From the NCBI GenBank assembly GCA_904501625.1, contig CAJGBR010000004.1, positions 1 to 50,109 of the forward strand: a stretch of DNA of 50,109 bases. Reading direction: 5' to 3'. The DNA comes from an uncultured Rikenellaceae bacterium (GTDB lineage: Bacteria > Bacteroidota > Bacteroidia > Bacteroidales > Rikenellaceae). Below the pieces are notes generated by a model, which saw only the letters and a list, made by a program, of their open reading frames with translations, made no database searches and was not told where the DNA came from. The position numbers and the translations under genes were made by a program. Below, in pieces: positions 6,766 to 15,466 of this stretch (the first letter of the stretch is position 1; the number at the start of each line of letters is the position of its first letter).

Positions 6766-9621
6766 ATGATTCAAGACAAATTTATGGATCGTCACATCGG
6801 TCCGTCTAAACAGGAAATCGACCAAATGCTGGAAACTATCGGCGTTAAAAGTGTCGAAGAATTGATTTCTCAAGTGGTACCTCAAGCTATCCGCTTGGAA
6901 AAAGATCTTGATCTGCCTAAAGGTCTGAGCGAACACGAATACCTCGCTCACGTAAAAGCATTGGCAGCTAAGAACAACCCGTTCAGAACATTTATCGGTA
7001 TGGGGTATTATGGAACTGCAGCTCCTGCAGCTATCATTCGTAATATCCTCGAAAATCCGGCTTGGTATACATCATACACTCCGTATCAAGCAGAAATCTC
7101 ACAAGGTCGTCTCGAAGCTCTGTTGAACTTCCAAACTGTCATCATCTCATTGACAGGTATGGAAATTAGCAACTGCTCACTGTTGGACGAAGCGACTTCT
7201 GCTGCAGAAGCAATGTTTATGATGTATAGCCAACGTTCAAGAGCTGCTGTTAAAGAAGGTCGTAATTTGCTTTTCGTTGATGAAAAAGTATTCCCACAAA
7301 CTCTCGACCTGCTGATGACTCGTTCAGAACCGCGTAACATCGAATTGGCTGTAGGTTCATTCAAGGACTACGAATTCACAGGTCGCGAATTCGGTGCTAT
7401 TCTTCAATATCCGAATGCAGCTGGTGAAATCGAAGACTATGAAGAATTCACAAAGAAGGCTCACGAACGTGAAGTGCTGGTTACTGCTGACGTAGATTTG
7501 TTGGCTCTGACTGTATTGAAATCTCCGGCTGAATGGGGTGCTGATATCGTTATCGGTTCAACTCAACGTTTCGGTCTTCCGATGGGATTCGGTGGCCCAC
7601 ACGCAGGTTTCCTCGCAACTAAAGACGCTTACAAACGCGTAATGCCAGGTCGTATCATCGGTGTTTCAGTTGACCGTCTCGGAAACAAAGCACTGCGTAT
7701 GGCACTGCAAACTCGTGAACAACACATCAAACGTGAAAAAGCAACTTCAAATATCTGTACATCTCAGGCTTTGATGGCTACAATGACAGGTATGTTCGCT
7801 GTTTATCACGGTCCGGAAGGTTTGCGTCGAATCGCAACTCACGCACACTCTTGTGCAGTAGCTGCTGCTGAAGCTATCAAAAACCTCGGCTACAACGTAT
7901 TGAACACAAATATCTTCGATACATTCGAAGTAGAATGTGATAGCGAAAAAATCAGAACTATCGCATTGAATAACAAAATTAACCTCTACTACCCGAATGC
8001 AGAAAAAGTTCATATGTCATTCGACGAAGTAACTACAGTTGAAGAGGTTAACACAATCATCGCAATTTTTGCTGAAGCTGCAGGTAAACAAGCCGTTGTA
8101 CTGAACGACATCGAAGAAAAACTCTACCTGCCGGCTAAGTTCATTCGTACATCAGAAATTCTCCAAGAACCGCTGTTCAACAAATATCACAACGAATCAG
8201 ACTTGATGAGATATATCAAAAAGCTCGAACGTCGTGACATCTCATTGGCTGATAGTATGATTCCGCTGGGTTCGTGTACAATGAAACTCAACGCTGCAGC
8301 GATGATGATTCCTATCACTTATGCAGAATTTACTAATATTCACCCGTTTGTTCCAGCTGATCAAGCGCAAGGTTACCTCGAAATGATCAACACCTTGTGC
8401 CACGATCTCTCTGTAATTACAGGTATGAAGGCTACAACATTGCAACCAAACTCAGGTGCAGCAGGTGAATACACAGGTTTGATGGTTATCCGTGCTTACC
8501 ACATCGATCACGGTCAAGGTCACAGAAATGTAGCTTTGATTCCTGCTTCAGCTCACGGTACTAACCCTGCATCTTCTGCAATGGCAGGTATGGAAGTTGT
8601 TGTAGTAGCTTGTGACACTGATGGTAATATCGACGTTGAAGACTTCCGTGCTAAAGCAGCTCAATATAAAGACACTTTGAGCTGTGCTATGATTACTTAC
8701 CCGTCTACTCACGGTATCTTCGAACCTGAAATCAAAGAACTCGTGAAGATCGTTCACGAAAATGGCGGTCTCGTTTATATGGACGGTGCTAATATGAATG
8801 CTCAAGTAGGTTTGACTAACCCAGGTACTATCGGTGCTGACGTTTGCCACTTGAACTTGCACAAAACATTCGGTATGCCTCACGGTGGTGGCGGTCCAGG
8901 TGTTGGCCCAATCTGCGTAAACGAAAAACTTATGCCTTATCTGCCATCTCACCCAATCGTAGCTGTTGGTGGCGAAAAAGCAATTACAGCAGTTTCTGCA
9001 GCTCCATTCGGTAGTGCTAATATCTTGCCTATCACTTATGGATATATCAAGATGTTGGGTGCAGAAGGTTTGCGTCGTTCTACAGAAATCGCTATTGTTA
9101 GTGCAAACTATATGGCTTGTGCATTGAAAGGCCACTACGGCATCGTTTACACAGGCAAAACTGGTCGCGTAGGTCACGAAATGATCGTCGATTTGAGAAG
9201 ATTCCGTCTCGATTACGGTATCGAATGTGGCGACGTTGCTCACCGTCTGATGGACTATGGTTTCCACGCACCTACCCTGTCATTCCCAGTTCACGACACA
9301 TTGATGGTTGAACCAACTGAGAGTGAACCTAAGGCAGAACTCGATCGCTTCTTGGAAGCTCTCATCGACATCAAAGCTGACTGCGAAGCTATCAAAGAAG
9401 GTCGAGCTGATGCAGAAGACAACGTGATTAAGATGGCTCCGCACATCGCTGAAGAAATCTCTTTGGACGAATGGAACCACCCATACAGCCGCCAAAAAGC
9501 AGCTTATCCGTTGGCTTGGGTTCGTGAAAATAAATTCTGGCCACACGTTACTAAGATTGATAACGGCTTCGGCGACAGAAATTTGGTTTGTACTTGTGCA
9601 AGCATCGAACAACCTAAATAG
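6766..9621 (+). CDS. gcvP: Glycine dehydrogenase (decarboxylating), P-protein
   Basis: A complete 951-residue P-protein of the glycine cleavage system; it decarboxylates glycine with pyridoxal phosphate and passes the aminomethyl group to lipoyl GcvH. Both halves of the homodimeric form are present in one chain: the N-terminal half (RHIGPS, FIGMGYYGTAAP, YTPYQAEISQGRLE) and the C-terminal half (PLGSCTMKLNAAAMM, PNSGAAGEYTGL, SAHGTNPASS). The PLP lysine is Lys700 in LNLHKTFGMPHGGGGPG. gcvT and gcvH are not adjacent. Codon use is notably biased (GCT, GGT, CGT, TCA) compared with neighbours such as ksgA, which suggests high expression. It has its own promoter and a hairpin behind it. Confidence 0.97.
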   Translation: MIQDKFMDRHIGPSKQEIDQMLETIGVKSVEELISQVVPQAIRLEKDLDLPKGLSEHEYLAHVKALAAKNNPFRTFIGMGYYGTAAPAAIIRNILENPAWYTSYTPYQAEISQGRLEALLNFQTVIISLTGMEISNCSLLDEATSAAEAMFMMYSQRSRAAVKEGRNLLFVDEKVFPQTLDLLMTRSEPRNIELAVGSFKDYEFTGREFGAILQYPNAAGEIEDYEEFTKKAHEREVLVTADVDLLALTVLKSPAEWGADIVIGSTQRFGLPMGFGGPHAGFLATKDAYKRVMPGRIIGVSVDRLGNKALRMALQTREQHIKREKATSNICTSQALMATMTGMFAVYHGPEGLRRIATHAHSCAVAAAEAIKNLGYNVLNTNIFDTFEVECDSEKIRTIALNNKINLYYPNAEKVHMSFDEVTTVEEVNTIIAIFAEAAGKQAVVLNDIEEKLYLPAKFIRTSEILQEPLFNKYHNESDLMRYIKKLERRDISLADSMIPLGSCTMKLNAAAMMIPITYAEFTNIHPFVPADQAQGYLEMINTLCHDLSVITGMKATTLQPNSGAAGEYTGLMVIRAYHIDHGQGHRNVALIPASAHGTNPASSAMAGMEVVVVACDTDGNIDVEDFRAKAAQYKDTLSCAMITYPSTHGIFEPEIKELVKIVHENGGLVYMDGANMNAQVGLTNPGTIGADVCHLNLHKTFGMPHGGGGPGVGPICVNEKLMPYLPSHPIVAVGGEKAITAVSAAPFGSANILPITYGYIKMLGAEGLRRSTEIAIVSANYMACALKGHYGIVYTGKTGRVGHEMIVDLRRFRLDYGIECGDVAHRLMDYGFHAPTLSFPVHDTLMVEPTESEPKAELDRFLEALIDIKADCEAIKEGRADAEDNVIKMAPHIAEEISLDEWNHPYSRQKAAYPLAWVRENKFWPHVTKIDNGFGDRNLVCTCASIEQPK

Positions 9622-9635
9622 TCTTTAAACAAAAT

Positions 9636-9667
9636 ACCGAGGTAGGATCTAAGAATCTCACCTCGGT
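9636..9667 (+). terminator. Hairpin between gcvP and slyD, probably a partial terminator
   Basis: ACCGAGGT (9636-9643) pairs with ACCTCGGT (9660-9667), with short inner pairing possible in the 16-base loop. There is no real T-run after it (TTC), so it may be a leaky terminator or an mRNA-stabilising hairpin. slyD lacks an obvious promoter of its own. Confidence 0.55.
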
Positions 9668-9691
9668 TTCTAAACTATAAAATTTTAAGAA

Positions 9692-10267
9692 ATGAAAATA
9701 GGAAAAGAAAGTTTCGTATCAATCACATATAAACTCACAGTTGACAACGAAGTAATTGAAAACGTAACTGCAGAACGTCCTCTGGAATTTATATTTGGAG
9801 CAGGATTGCTTTTGCCTGCATTCGAAGCTAATCTCGAAGGTAAAGAAGTTGGTGATAAGTTTAGTTTTACACTAACTCCGGAAGATGGTTATGGCATCGT
9901 TCACCCAGAGGCTATCGTGGAACTCCCACGCAGCATCTTTATGGTTGATGGTGAGATCGAAGAAGGTTTGTTGACCATTGGCAACCAGCTTCCAATGGCA
10001 GACAACCAAGGTAACCATATGATCGGAACAATTCGCAACGTCGTTGAAGATACTGTTACAATGGACTTTAACCACCCATTGGCAGGTAAAACTTTGAATT
10101 TCGAAGGTGAAGTTCAAAATGTTCGCGAAGTTACTCCTGAAGACATTGACCGTCTGAATCGTATGATGGGCGGTGGTGGCGGTTGCGGTGGCGGCTGCGA
10201 AGGTGAATCTTGCGGCTGTGACGACTGCGGTTGCGAATCACGTGCTAACGGTCAGTGTGGTTGCTAA
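9692..10267 (+). CDS. slyD: SlyD-like FKBP peptidyl-prolyl isomerase with Cys-rich tail
   Basis: A 191-residue cytoplasmic prolyl isomerase/chaperone of the FKBP-SlyD class. The FKBP core shows ITYKLTVDNEVIE, RPLEFIFGAGLLLPAFE, LEGKEVGDKFSFTLTPEDGYG and then an insert-in-flap domain (about residues 75-130). The tail from about residue 158 is Gly/Cys-rich, carries eight cysteines in CG, CGC and CDDC patterns, and has no histidine. E. coli SlyD has a His/Cys metal-binding tail that binds nickel and supports hydrogenase maturation; by analogy this tail probably binds a soft metal, but that is inference. Biased codons like gcvP suggest abundant expression. Confidence 0.88.
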   Translation: MKIGKESFVSITYKLTVDNEVIENVTAERPLEFIFGAGLLLPAFEANLEGKEVGDKFSFTLTPEDGYGIVHPEAIVELPRSIFMVDGEIEEGLLTIGNQLPMADNQGNHMIGTIRNVVEDTVTMDFNHPLAGKTLNFEGEVQNVREVTPEDIDRLNRMMGGGGGCGGGCEGESCGCDDCGCESRANGQCGC

Positions 10268-10290
10268 TTGCAATATTCTCAGAAAAATTT

Positions 10291-10314
10291 AGGCTGTCGA
10301 AAATTCGGCAGCCT
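10291..10314. terminator. Bidirectional terminator between slyD and ksgA
   Basis: AGGCTGTCGA (10291-10300) pairs with TCGGCAGCCT (10305-10314), ten pairs including one G-U, with a 4-base loop. T-rich sequence follows on both strands. It lies between convergent genes. Confidence 0.85.
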
Positions 10315-10320
10315 TTATTA

Positions 10321-11091
10321 TTAATCTTTAATCTGATTTTCAACCCATTGAGTCAACTCAATAAATTGGTCACAACTAAGTACTTCAGGTCGTAATGAAT
10401 AATATTTATGCTCGGAACTCAACTGCGGAAACAGCGACTTAAGTGAATTGCGTATAGTTTTACGACGCTGATTGAATGTCGCTTTCACAATCTTAAAAAA
10501 CAACAACTCGTCACAAGGCAACTCAGTTCTTGAGTTTCTCACCAAGCGAATCACACCACTTTTAACTTTTGGCGGAGGATTAAACACACCTTCACTTACA
10601 GTAAACAGATATTCAATGTCATAATATGTTTGTAACAACACGCTGAGAATCCCGTAATCACGCCCACCCGGTCCAGCCGCCAACCTTACAGCCACCTCAC
10701 GCTGTAACATACAAACAACCTCTGGAACCCGATTACGATTTTCCAAAATACGAAAAAATATTTGCGACGAAATATTATATGGAAAATTTCCAACCACATT
10801 AAACCTTTCAAAAAATTCTCCTTCAAAATTCATCTCAAGAAAATCTGCCTCAATAAGGTTCAACTGTGGAAACTCAACTTTCAGATATTCAACACTCTCA
10901 GAATCGACCTCGACAGCACATAATTCAATATCTTCACGAGCTAACAGAAACTGAGTCAACACTCCCGTTCCTGGACCAATCTCAAGAGTTTTATTACAGT
11001 AAGATACACTTAATGCAGCTGCAATTCTTTGTGCAACAGACATATCAGTCAAAAAATGTTGACCTAATCGTTTTTTCGGACGAACGTACAT
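10321..11091 (-). CDS. ksgA: 16S rRNA dimethyladenosine methyltransferase KsgA/RsmA
   Basis: A 256-residue SAM-dependent enzyme that dimethylates two adjacent adenines near the 3' end of 16S rRNA during small-subunit maturation. Motifs: KKRLGQHFL at the N-terminus, TLEIGPGTGVLT (SAM motif I), AVEVDSE (acidic motif II), and VVGNFPYNISSQI (catalytic motif IV N-F-P-Y). The C-terminal helical domain includes FNQRRKTIRNSLK. Length is typical. It begins directly after the sudA stop with no gap and is the last gene of the bioB operon. A terminator stands behind it. Confidence 0.95.
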   Translation of the reverse strand: MYVRPKKRLGQHFLTDMSVAQRIAAALSVSYCNKTLEIGPGTGVLTQFLLAREDIELCAVEVDSESVEYLKVEFPQLNLIEADFLEMNFEGEFFERFNVVGNFPYNISSQIFFRILENRNRVPEVVCMLQREVAVRLAAGPGGRDYGILSVLLQTYYDIEYLFTVSEGVFNPPPKVKSGVIRLVRNSRTELPCDELLFFKIVKATFNQRRKTIRNSLKSLFPQLSSEHKYYSLRPEVLSCDQFIELTQWVENQIKD

Positions 11092-12477
11092 CTATTTATT
11101 TTTTATATATTCATCAATAGCTTGAGCAGCCTTTCGACCTGCACCCATTGCTAAAATAACAGTAGCAGCTCCCGTCACCGCATCTCCTCCTGCAAATACT
11201 CCAGGACGTGTTGTAGAACCATTTTCATCGGCCTCGATACAACCTTGACGCGTAGTAGATAAGCCATCTGTAGTCCTGTTAATCAATGGATTAGGAGATG
11301 TACCCAACGCCATAATCACAGAATCACAAGGAATTTCAAATTCAGAACCAGCCATCGGTTGTGGAGATCTACGTCCTGAAGCATCAGGCTCTCCGAGTTC
11401 CATTCTAACGCATTTTATTGCTCGCACCCAACCTTTCTCATCACCAAGAATCTCTATAGGATTTGTAAGCAATTGAAAATCGATATTTTCTTCCTTAGCG
11501 TGATGTACTTCTTCTGTTCTTGCAGGCAACTCAGACTCACCACGACGATAAACGATAATAGACTCAGCTCCAAGACGTTTGGCAGTTCTCACCGAGTCCA
11601 TTGCCACATTTCCGCCCCCCACAACTACCACACGTTCTCCCACGAATATCGGAGTAGCAGCATTCGGATCAAACGCTCGCATCAAGTTCGCACGCGTAAG
11701 AAATTCATTTGCCGAGACTACACCATTCAGATTCTCTCCTTTAATATTCATAAACTTAGGCAATCCGGCTCCTGAACCAATGAACACAGCCTCAAAGCCT
11801 TCATCGTTCATTAAAGAATCAATGGTGACAGTACGACCAACCACAACATCGGTTTCAATTTCAACTCCAAGATTTATAACATTTTGGATTTCAGCAGCAA
11901 CGACCTTTTGTTTCGGTAATCTAAATTCCGGAATTCCATAACTCAAAACGCCTCCTGGACGATGCAGTGCCTCAAATATTTTCACAGAATACCCCATTTT
12001 TGCAAGGTCGGCAGCACAAGCCAATCCTGCCGGACCGCTACCTATTACTGCCACCTTATGTCCGTTAAATAATTGTTTTTCAACATTATTCAAGTTATGT
12101 TCACGAGCCCAATCCCCCACGAAACGTTCGAGTTTTCCGATACTCACAGGCTCACCCTTAACACCCATTACACAAGCACCTTCACACTGTTTTTCTTGTG
12201 GACAAACTCTACCACAGATCGAGGGAAACAGCGAATCTTCTGCAATTACACGTGCAGCCTCTGCAAAATCTTTACGGCGTATTGCCTGTATAAATGTCGG
12301 TATCTGAACCGAAACAGGACACTGGGTCCTACAACGTGGATTTCGACAATTTATACATCTATATGATTCTGCCACAGCCTCTTGTTCATTATAGCCATAG
12401 CAAACTTCTTCAAAATTTTTATTTCTTACATCAGGTTCCTGTTCTCTCACCGGGACTCGCAATAATCCTGTTGCCAT
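11092..12477 (-). CDS. sudA: NAD(P)H-dependent flavoprotein, NfnB/SudA (GltD-like) subunit
   Basis: A 461-residue flavoprotein like the small subunit of glutamate synthase. Two N-terminal 4Fe-4S sites are visible, CINCRNPRCRTQCP and CGRVCPQEKQCEGAC, then the FAD-binding VIGSGPAGLACAADL and the NADPH-binding VVGGGNVAMDSVRTA, and the C-terminal FAD-contacting GVFAGGDAVTGA. Because the next gene upstream is a ferredoxin-NADP reductase-like subunit and no glutamate synthase large subunit is present, the best reading is the large subunit of NADH-dependent ferredoxin:NADP oxidoreductase (NfnB), also named sulfide dehydrogenase SudA. That complex moves electrons between ferredoxin, NADH and NADP in anaerobes. 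The partner assignment is by context. Confidence 0.88.
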   Translation of the reverse strand: MATGLLRVPVREQEPDVRNKNFEEVCYGYNEQEAVAESYRCINCRNPRCRTQCPVSVQIPTFIQAIRRKDFAEAARVIAEDSLFPSICGRVCPQEKQCEGACVMGVKGEPVSIGKLERFVGDWAREHNLNNVEKQLFNGHKVAVIGSGPAGLACAADLAKMGYSVKIFEALHRPGGVLSYGIPEFRLPKQKVVAAEIQNVINLGVEIETDVVVGRTVTIDSLMNDEGFEAVFIGSGAGLPKFMNIKGENLNGVVSANEFLTRANLMRAFDPNAATPIFVGERVVVVGGGNVAMDSVRTAKRLGAESIIVYRRGESELPARTEEVHHAKEENIDFQLLTNPIEILGDEKGWVRAIKCVRMELGEPDASGRRSPQPMAGSEFEIPCDSVIMALGTSPNPLINRTTDGLSTTRQGCIEADENGSTTRPGVFAGGDAVTGAATVILAMGAGRKAAQAIDEYIKNK

Positions 12478-12489
12478 AACATATAAATT

Positions 12490-13368
12490 TTAAAAACCGA
12501 TTCGACAAATATGACCTTCAGCCCGTTCTTTTTCTTGTTTTAATTTTCGACTCTCCAGGGTTTTATACATCGACTGGCGTCGAATAGCTTCATCGTAGTC
12601 AACTTGATGACCATCAAACTCTGGTCCATCAACACAGGTAAAATAGACTTTATCGCCAACTGTTACACGACAAGCACCACACATTCCTGTACCATCAACC
12701 ATCAACATATTCAGACTGACTATAGTTTTGATTCCATATTTTAGAGTAGTCTCAGCCACGAACTTCATCATAATCATAGGACCTATTGCCACCACTACAT
12801 CATATTGTTTCCCGTGATTATCAATCAGATCTTCAATTTGCTGAGTCACCAATCCTTTGAAACCACAGCTGCCATCATCTGTTGCAATATACACATTGCC
12901 AGCAACTTTAGACATTTCATCAGTATATATCAGCATATTTTGAGTTTTGGCACCAATGATAACATCAGCCTCAATTCCACGTTCGTGCAACCATTTGACC
13001 TGAGGATAAACCGGAGCAGTTCCAAGTCCCCCCGCCACAAATAATATTTTTTTATTTTTCAGTTCATCAATATTTTCATAAACGAATTCGGATGGATTAC
13101 CCAATGGACCGACAAAATCGGTTAGCGACTCGCCTTCATTCAGTTCACAAATCTTCTGAGATGAATAACCCACAATCTGGATTACAAGTGTAACAGTATC
13201 ATTTTCAAGATCATAATCTGATATTGTTAATGGGATTCTCTCACCATCATCCCCTACTCGCACAATCACAAACTGACCTGGTTTTGATGATTTCGCAACC
13301 CGGGGAGCATAAATATCCAATTGATAGATATTTTCTGCAAGTTTTACTTTTCGTTTTATCTCAAACAT
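12490..13368 (-). CDS. sudB: Ferredoxin-NADP reductase-like subunit, NfnA/SudB
   Basis: A 292-residue FAD and 2Fe-2S protein of the PyrK/HydG/SudB family. It has an N-terminal FAD-binding barrel (PGQFVIVRV...ERIPLTISDYD), a nucleotide-binding fold (ILFVAGGLGTAPVYPQ) and near the C-terminus the Cys cluster GTGMCGACRV...YFTCVDGPEFDGHQVD that binds the 2Fe-2S centre. It pairs with sudA 12 bases downstream as the Nfn/Sud electron-transfer complex. The ATG at 13368 is used; a TTG at 13377 would add three residues and is unlikely. Confidence 0.9.
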   Translation of the reverse strand: MFEIKRKVKLAENIYQLDIYAPRVAKSSKPGQFVIVRVGDDGERIPLTISDYDLENDTVTLVIQIVGYSSQKICELNEGESLTDFVGPLGNPSEFVYENIDELKNKKILFVAGGLGTAPVYPQVKWLHERGIEADVIIGAKTQNMLIYTDEMSKVAGNVYIATDDGSCGFKGLVTQQIEDLIDNHGKQYDVVVAIGPMIMMKFVAETTLKYGIKTIVSLNMLMVDGTGMCGACRVTVGDKVYFTCVDGPEFDGHQVDYDEAIRRQSMYKTLESRKLKQEKERAEGHICRIGF

Positions 13369-13383
13369 ATTCTGCAAATTTGG

Positions 13384-14454
13384 CTAATCTGAAACATTTG
13401 CAACAATCCTAATTTCACGCATCGGCTTAATCGGATCATTACAAATCAATTCTACACTTTCGTTGATTTTAATATTATCATTACCACACTGCATATTTAT
13501 CTGCAATTCGGCCTTTTCTCTAGGTTTTATATGTGACTTGCTTATAGAGGTATTCAAAGCGTCATCTGACACGTTAATTTTCCTTATTATCAAGTCATTA
13601 TCACCTTTGTTATAAAGTTTTAATTTAAGAGTAATATTATCACCTTTGGCAACATTTTTCAAATAAAAGAACTGGTTTTCAAGTACCAATTGTGGAGCTT
13701 CAGCATTCGATTGAGAAAAATCTTCGACAATAATTGCCGAAATCGGAATCTCAAAAGATTTACCCATAACACTTAATTTAAGTAGTTTCGAGAGTGTTCC
13801 ATATTGCAAAGTATCTCGTGGAGTAAATTCTACATTTAACACACTCTGCTGCCCAGCACCTACCTTAATTTCATCTATAGGAAACTTAAATCCAGCTCCA
13901 TCTTTTGATTCAACACTCAACACAATCGATTCATTTCCAGTATTATATATACCCAACCGACCGACTGCTGTCTGCTTATGCCCAACAAGCCCCAAATGAA
14001 TCTCCTCAGCCGTCACTCTACACCCGGACATCAACTCATATGGATACAGAAATTTCAGAGAATCGCGAACCTTAACTACGCCCCTGACTATCAGTTGTTC
14101 AGGATTTTTCGACTGACTATGATAAACGTATACAGGCTTGTAAAATCGTCCACTCTGCCCCTTCGGATCAAATTTGAGTTTGATGCGAAGCGTCTCTCCC
14201 ATTTTAATCGGCTTCTTTGAATACTCAAATTTCAAACAACCACAATTCGAAATAATCTTGCTTATTATCAGTGGCTTTATAGACCTATTATAAAGTTTCA
14301 CTTCAGATACCACAACACTATCGTCTACAAGCACTTCACCTAAATCAAGATTTTCCTTATCAAAAACCAAACGATTTTGAGCAACAACATTTTGCTGTAG
14401 TAATACTACAGATAAAACGCATAAAACACTTATTGCGATTAGATTACACCTCAC
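13384..14454 (-). CDS. DUF1573 family secreted protein
   Basis: A 356-residue protein with a signal peptide (about residues 1-25, ending in VVAQ) followed by Ig-like domains of the ASH/DUF1573 type. The first has VLVDDSVVVSEVKLYNRSIKPLIISKIISNCGC; the S-N-C-G-C motif is typical of DUF1573. Two further similar domains follow (about residues 140-230 and 250-350). Function of the family is unknown; it is abundant in Bacteroidetes and likely periplasmic. Start is GTG at 14454, overlapping the end of bioB by 11 bases, so translation should be coupled to bioB. Why a secreted protein is locked to biotin synthase is unclear. Confidence 0.82.
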   Translation of the reverse strand: MRCNLIAISVLCVLSVVLLQQNVVAQNRLVFDKENLDLGEVLVDDSVVVSEVKLYNRSIKPLIISKIISNCGCLKFEYSKKPIKMGETLRIKLKFDPKGQSGRFYKPVYVYHSQSKNPEQLIVRGVVKVRDSLKFLYPYELMSGCRVTAEEIHLGLVGHKQTAVGRLGIYNTGNESIVLSVESKDGAGFKFPIDEIKVGAGQQSVLNVEFTPRDTLQYGTLSKLLKLSVMGKSFEIPISAIIVEDFSQSNAEAPQLVLENQFFYLKNVAKGDNITLKLKLYNKGDNDLIIRKINVSDDALNTSISKSHIKPREKAELQINMQCGNDNIKINESVELICNDPIKPMREIRIVANVSD

Positions 14455-15403
14455 GGCCTAAATCTGCAAACATTTTAAAATCATCATCAATACCACAACC
14501 AATCGTAGTCAGCATATCACCTACAATAGCAGCACTAATACCACAATTCATCAACCTATGCTGGAGATGTTTAATCTTAATTCGACCTCCGGCAAATCTA
14601 ATATCAGCCTCAGGATTCACAATTCTAAACATCGCGAAACTCCTCAATATCTCCTCATCAGACAATGGCGGAGTATTTTCCAATGCAGTTCCTGGAATTG
14701 GATTCAAAACATTCAACGGAATTGACTTTACCCCCATATCTCTCAGTGTAATAGCCATTTCCACACGTTGCTCCATCGACTCCCCCATTCCAATAATTCC
14801 CCCACTACATATCGTCATTCCGACCTCTTTAGCCCACTCCAGTGTTTGAAATTTCTCCTGTTGAGTATGTTTTGTACACAATTCTCCAAAATAAGATGGA
14901 GCCGTTTCAATATTGCAATGATAACGTTCAACGCCCGAGTCAAACAATCGCTTCAACTGATTTTTATTAAGCAATCCCATTGAAGCACACAACTTTAAGG
15001 ACGTCATCTTACGTAGAACTTCAAATGATTCACAAGCAGAATCCACCTCTGAGTCACTCATCGAACGGCCACTCGTCACCAACGAAAATCGCTTAATACC
15101 CTTTTGTGCATTATACTGCCCCATCTCAAGACACGTCTGGCTATCAACAAGCGGATAAATCTTCACATCACATTTATGAAAACTTGACTGAGAACACCAT
15201 TTACAATCCTCACTGCAACGTCCACTCCGAGCATTAATTATCGAACAAGTATCCACTTTTTTCCCCGAGAAATGTTCCCTTAAAAGATTTGCAAGTTGAC
15301 ACAATTCATCAGTTGAAACCTCAGCAATCAATTCTAACACAGCATCTTGAGTCAATCTCAAGCCATCTACAATGCGTTTAGCCAATTCACTTATATTATA
15401 CAT
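14444..15403 (-). CDS. bioB: Biotin synthase
   Basis: A 319-residue radical-SAM enzyme that inserts sulfur into dethiobiotin. The 4Fe-4S/SAM motif is C63-SED-C67-KW-C70; further family landmarks are VDTCSIINARSGRCSEDC, FSLVTSGR, ASMGLL, YHCNIETAPSYF, CSGGIIGMGES and GGRIKIKH. The in-frame TTG at 15433 lies inside the predicted -7 box, so it cannot be the start; ATG at 15403 is chosen. It diverges from bioD and heads the operon bioB-DUF1573-sudB-sudA-ksgA. Other biotin genes (bioA, bioF, bioC) are not in the window. Confidence 0.95.
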   Translation of the reverse strand: MYNISELAKRIVDGLRLTQDAVLELIAEVSTDELCQLANLLREHFSGKKVDTCSIINARSGRCSEDCKWCSQSSFHKCDVKIYPLVDSQTCLEMGQYNAQKGIKRFSLVTSGRSMSDSEVDSACESFEVLRKMTSLKLCASMGLLNKNQLKRLFDSGVERYHCNIETAPSYFGELCTKHTQQEKFQTLEWAKEVGMTICSGGIIGMGESMEQRVEMAITLRDMGVKSIPLNVLNPIPGTALENTPPLSDEEILRSFAMFRIVNPEADIRFAGGRIKIKHLQHRLMNCGISAAIVGDMLTTIGCGIDDDFKMFADLGREV

Positions 15404-15429
15404 CTCTGTCAAAATATTCTTAAACTCAC

Positions 15430-15448
15430 GCAAATTTACTAAATTTGC
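15430..15448. promoter_or_regulatory. Perfect palindrome carrying back-to-back -7 boxes for bioB and bioD
   Basis: GCAAATTTACTAAATTTGC is a perfect 9-bp inverted repeat around one base (15439). Each arm is a Bacteroidetes -7 box, TAAATTTG: 15440-15447 for bioD on the plus strand, 15431-15438 for bioB on the minus strand. One protein bound here would block both promoters. No clear TTG -33 box is seen for either direction, so help from a regulator is possible. Confidence 0.75.
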
Positions 15449-15466
15449 ACATATTAAGAAATTTTT

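Noticed and set aside
8548..9267. 239-residue open frame antisense to gcvP
   Set aside because: Its codons mirror the strongly biased gcvP codons; composition (many Cys, Ser, Thr, His) is that of a shadow frame, and no family pattern is seen.
11092..12477. Glutamate synthase small subunit (GltD)
   Set aside because: No large subunit nearby; the adjacent 2Fe-2S flavoprotein fits the Nfn/Sud complex better.
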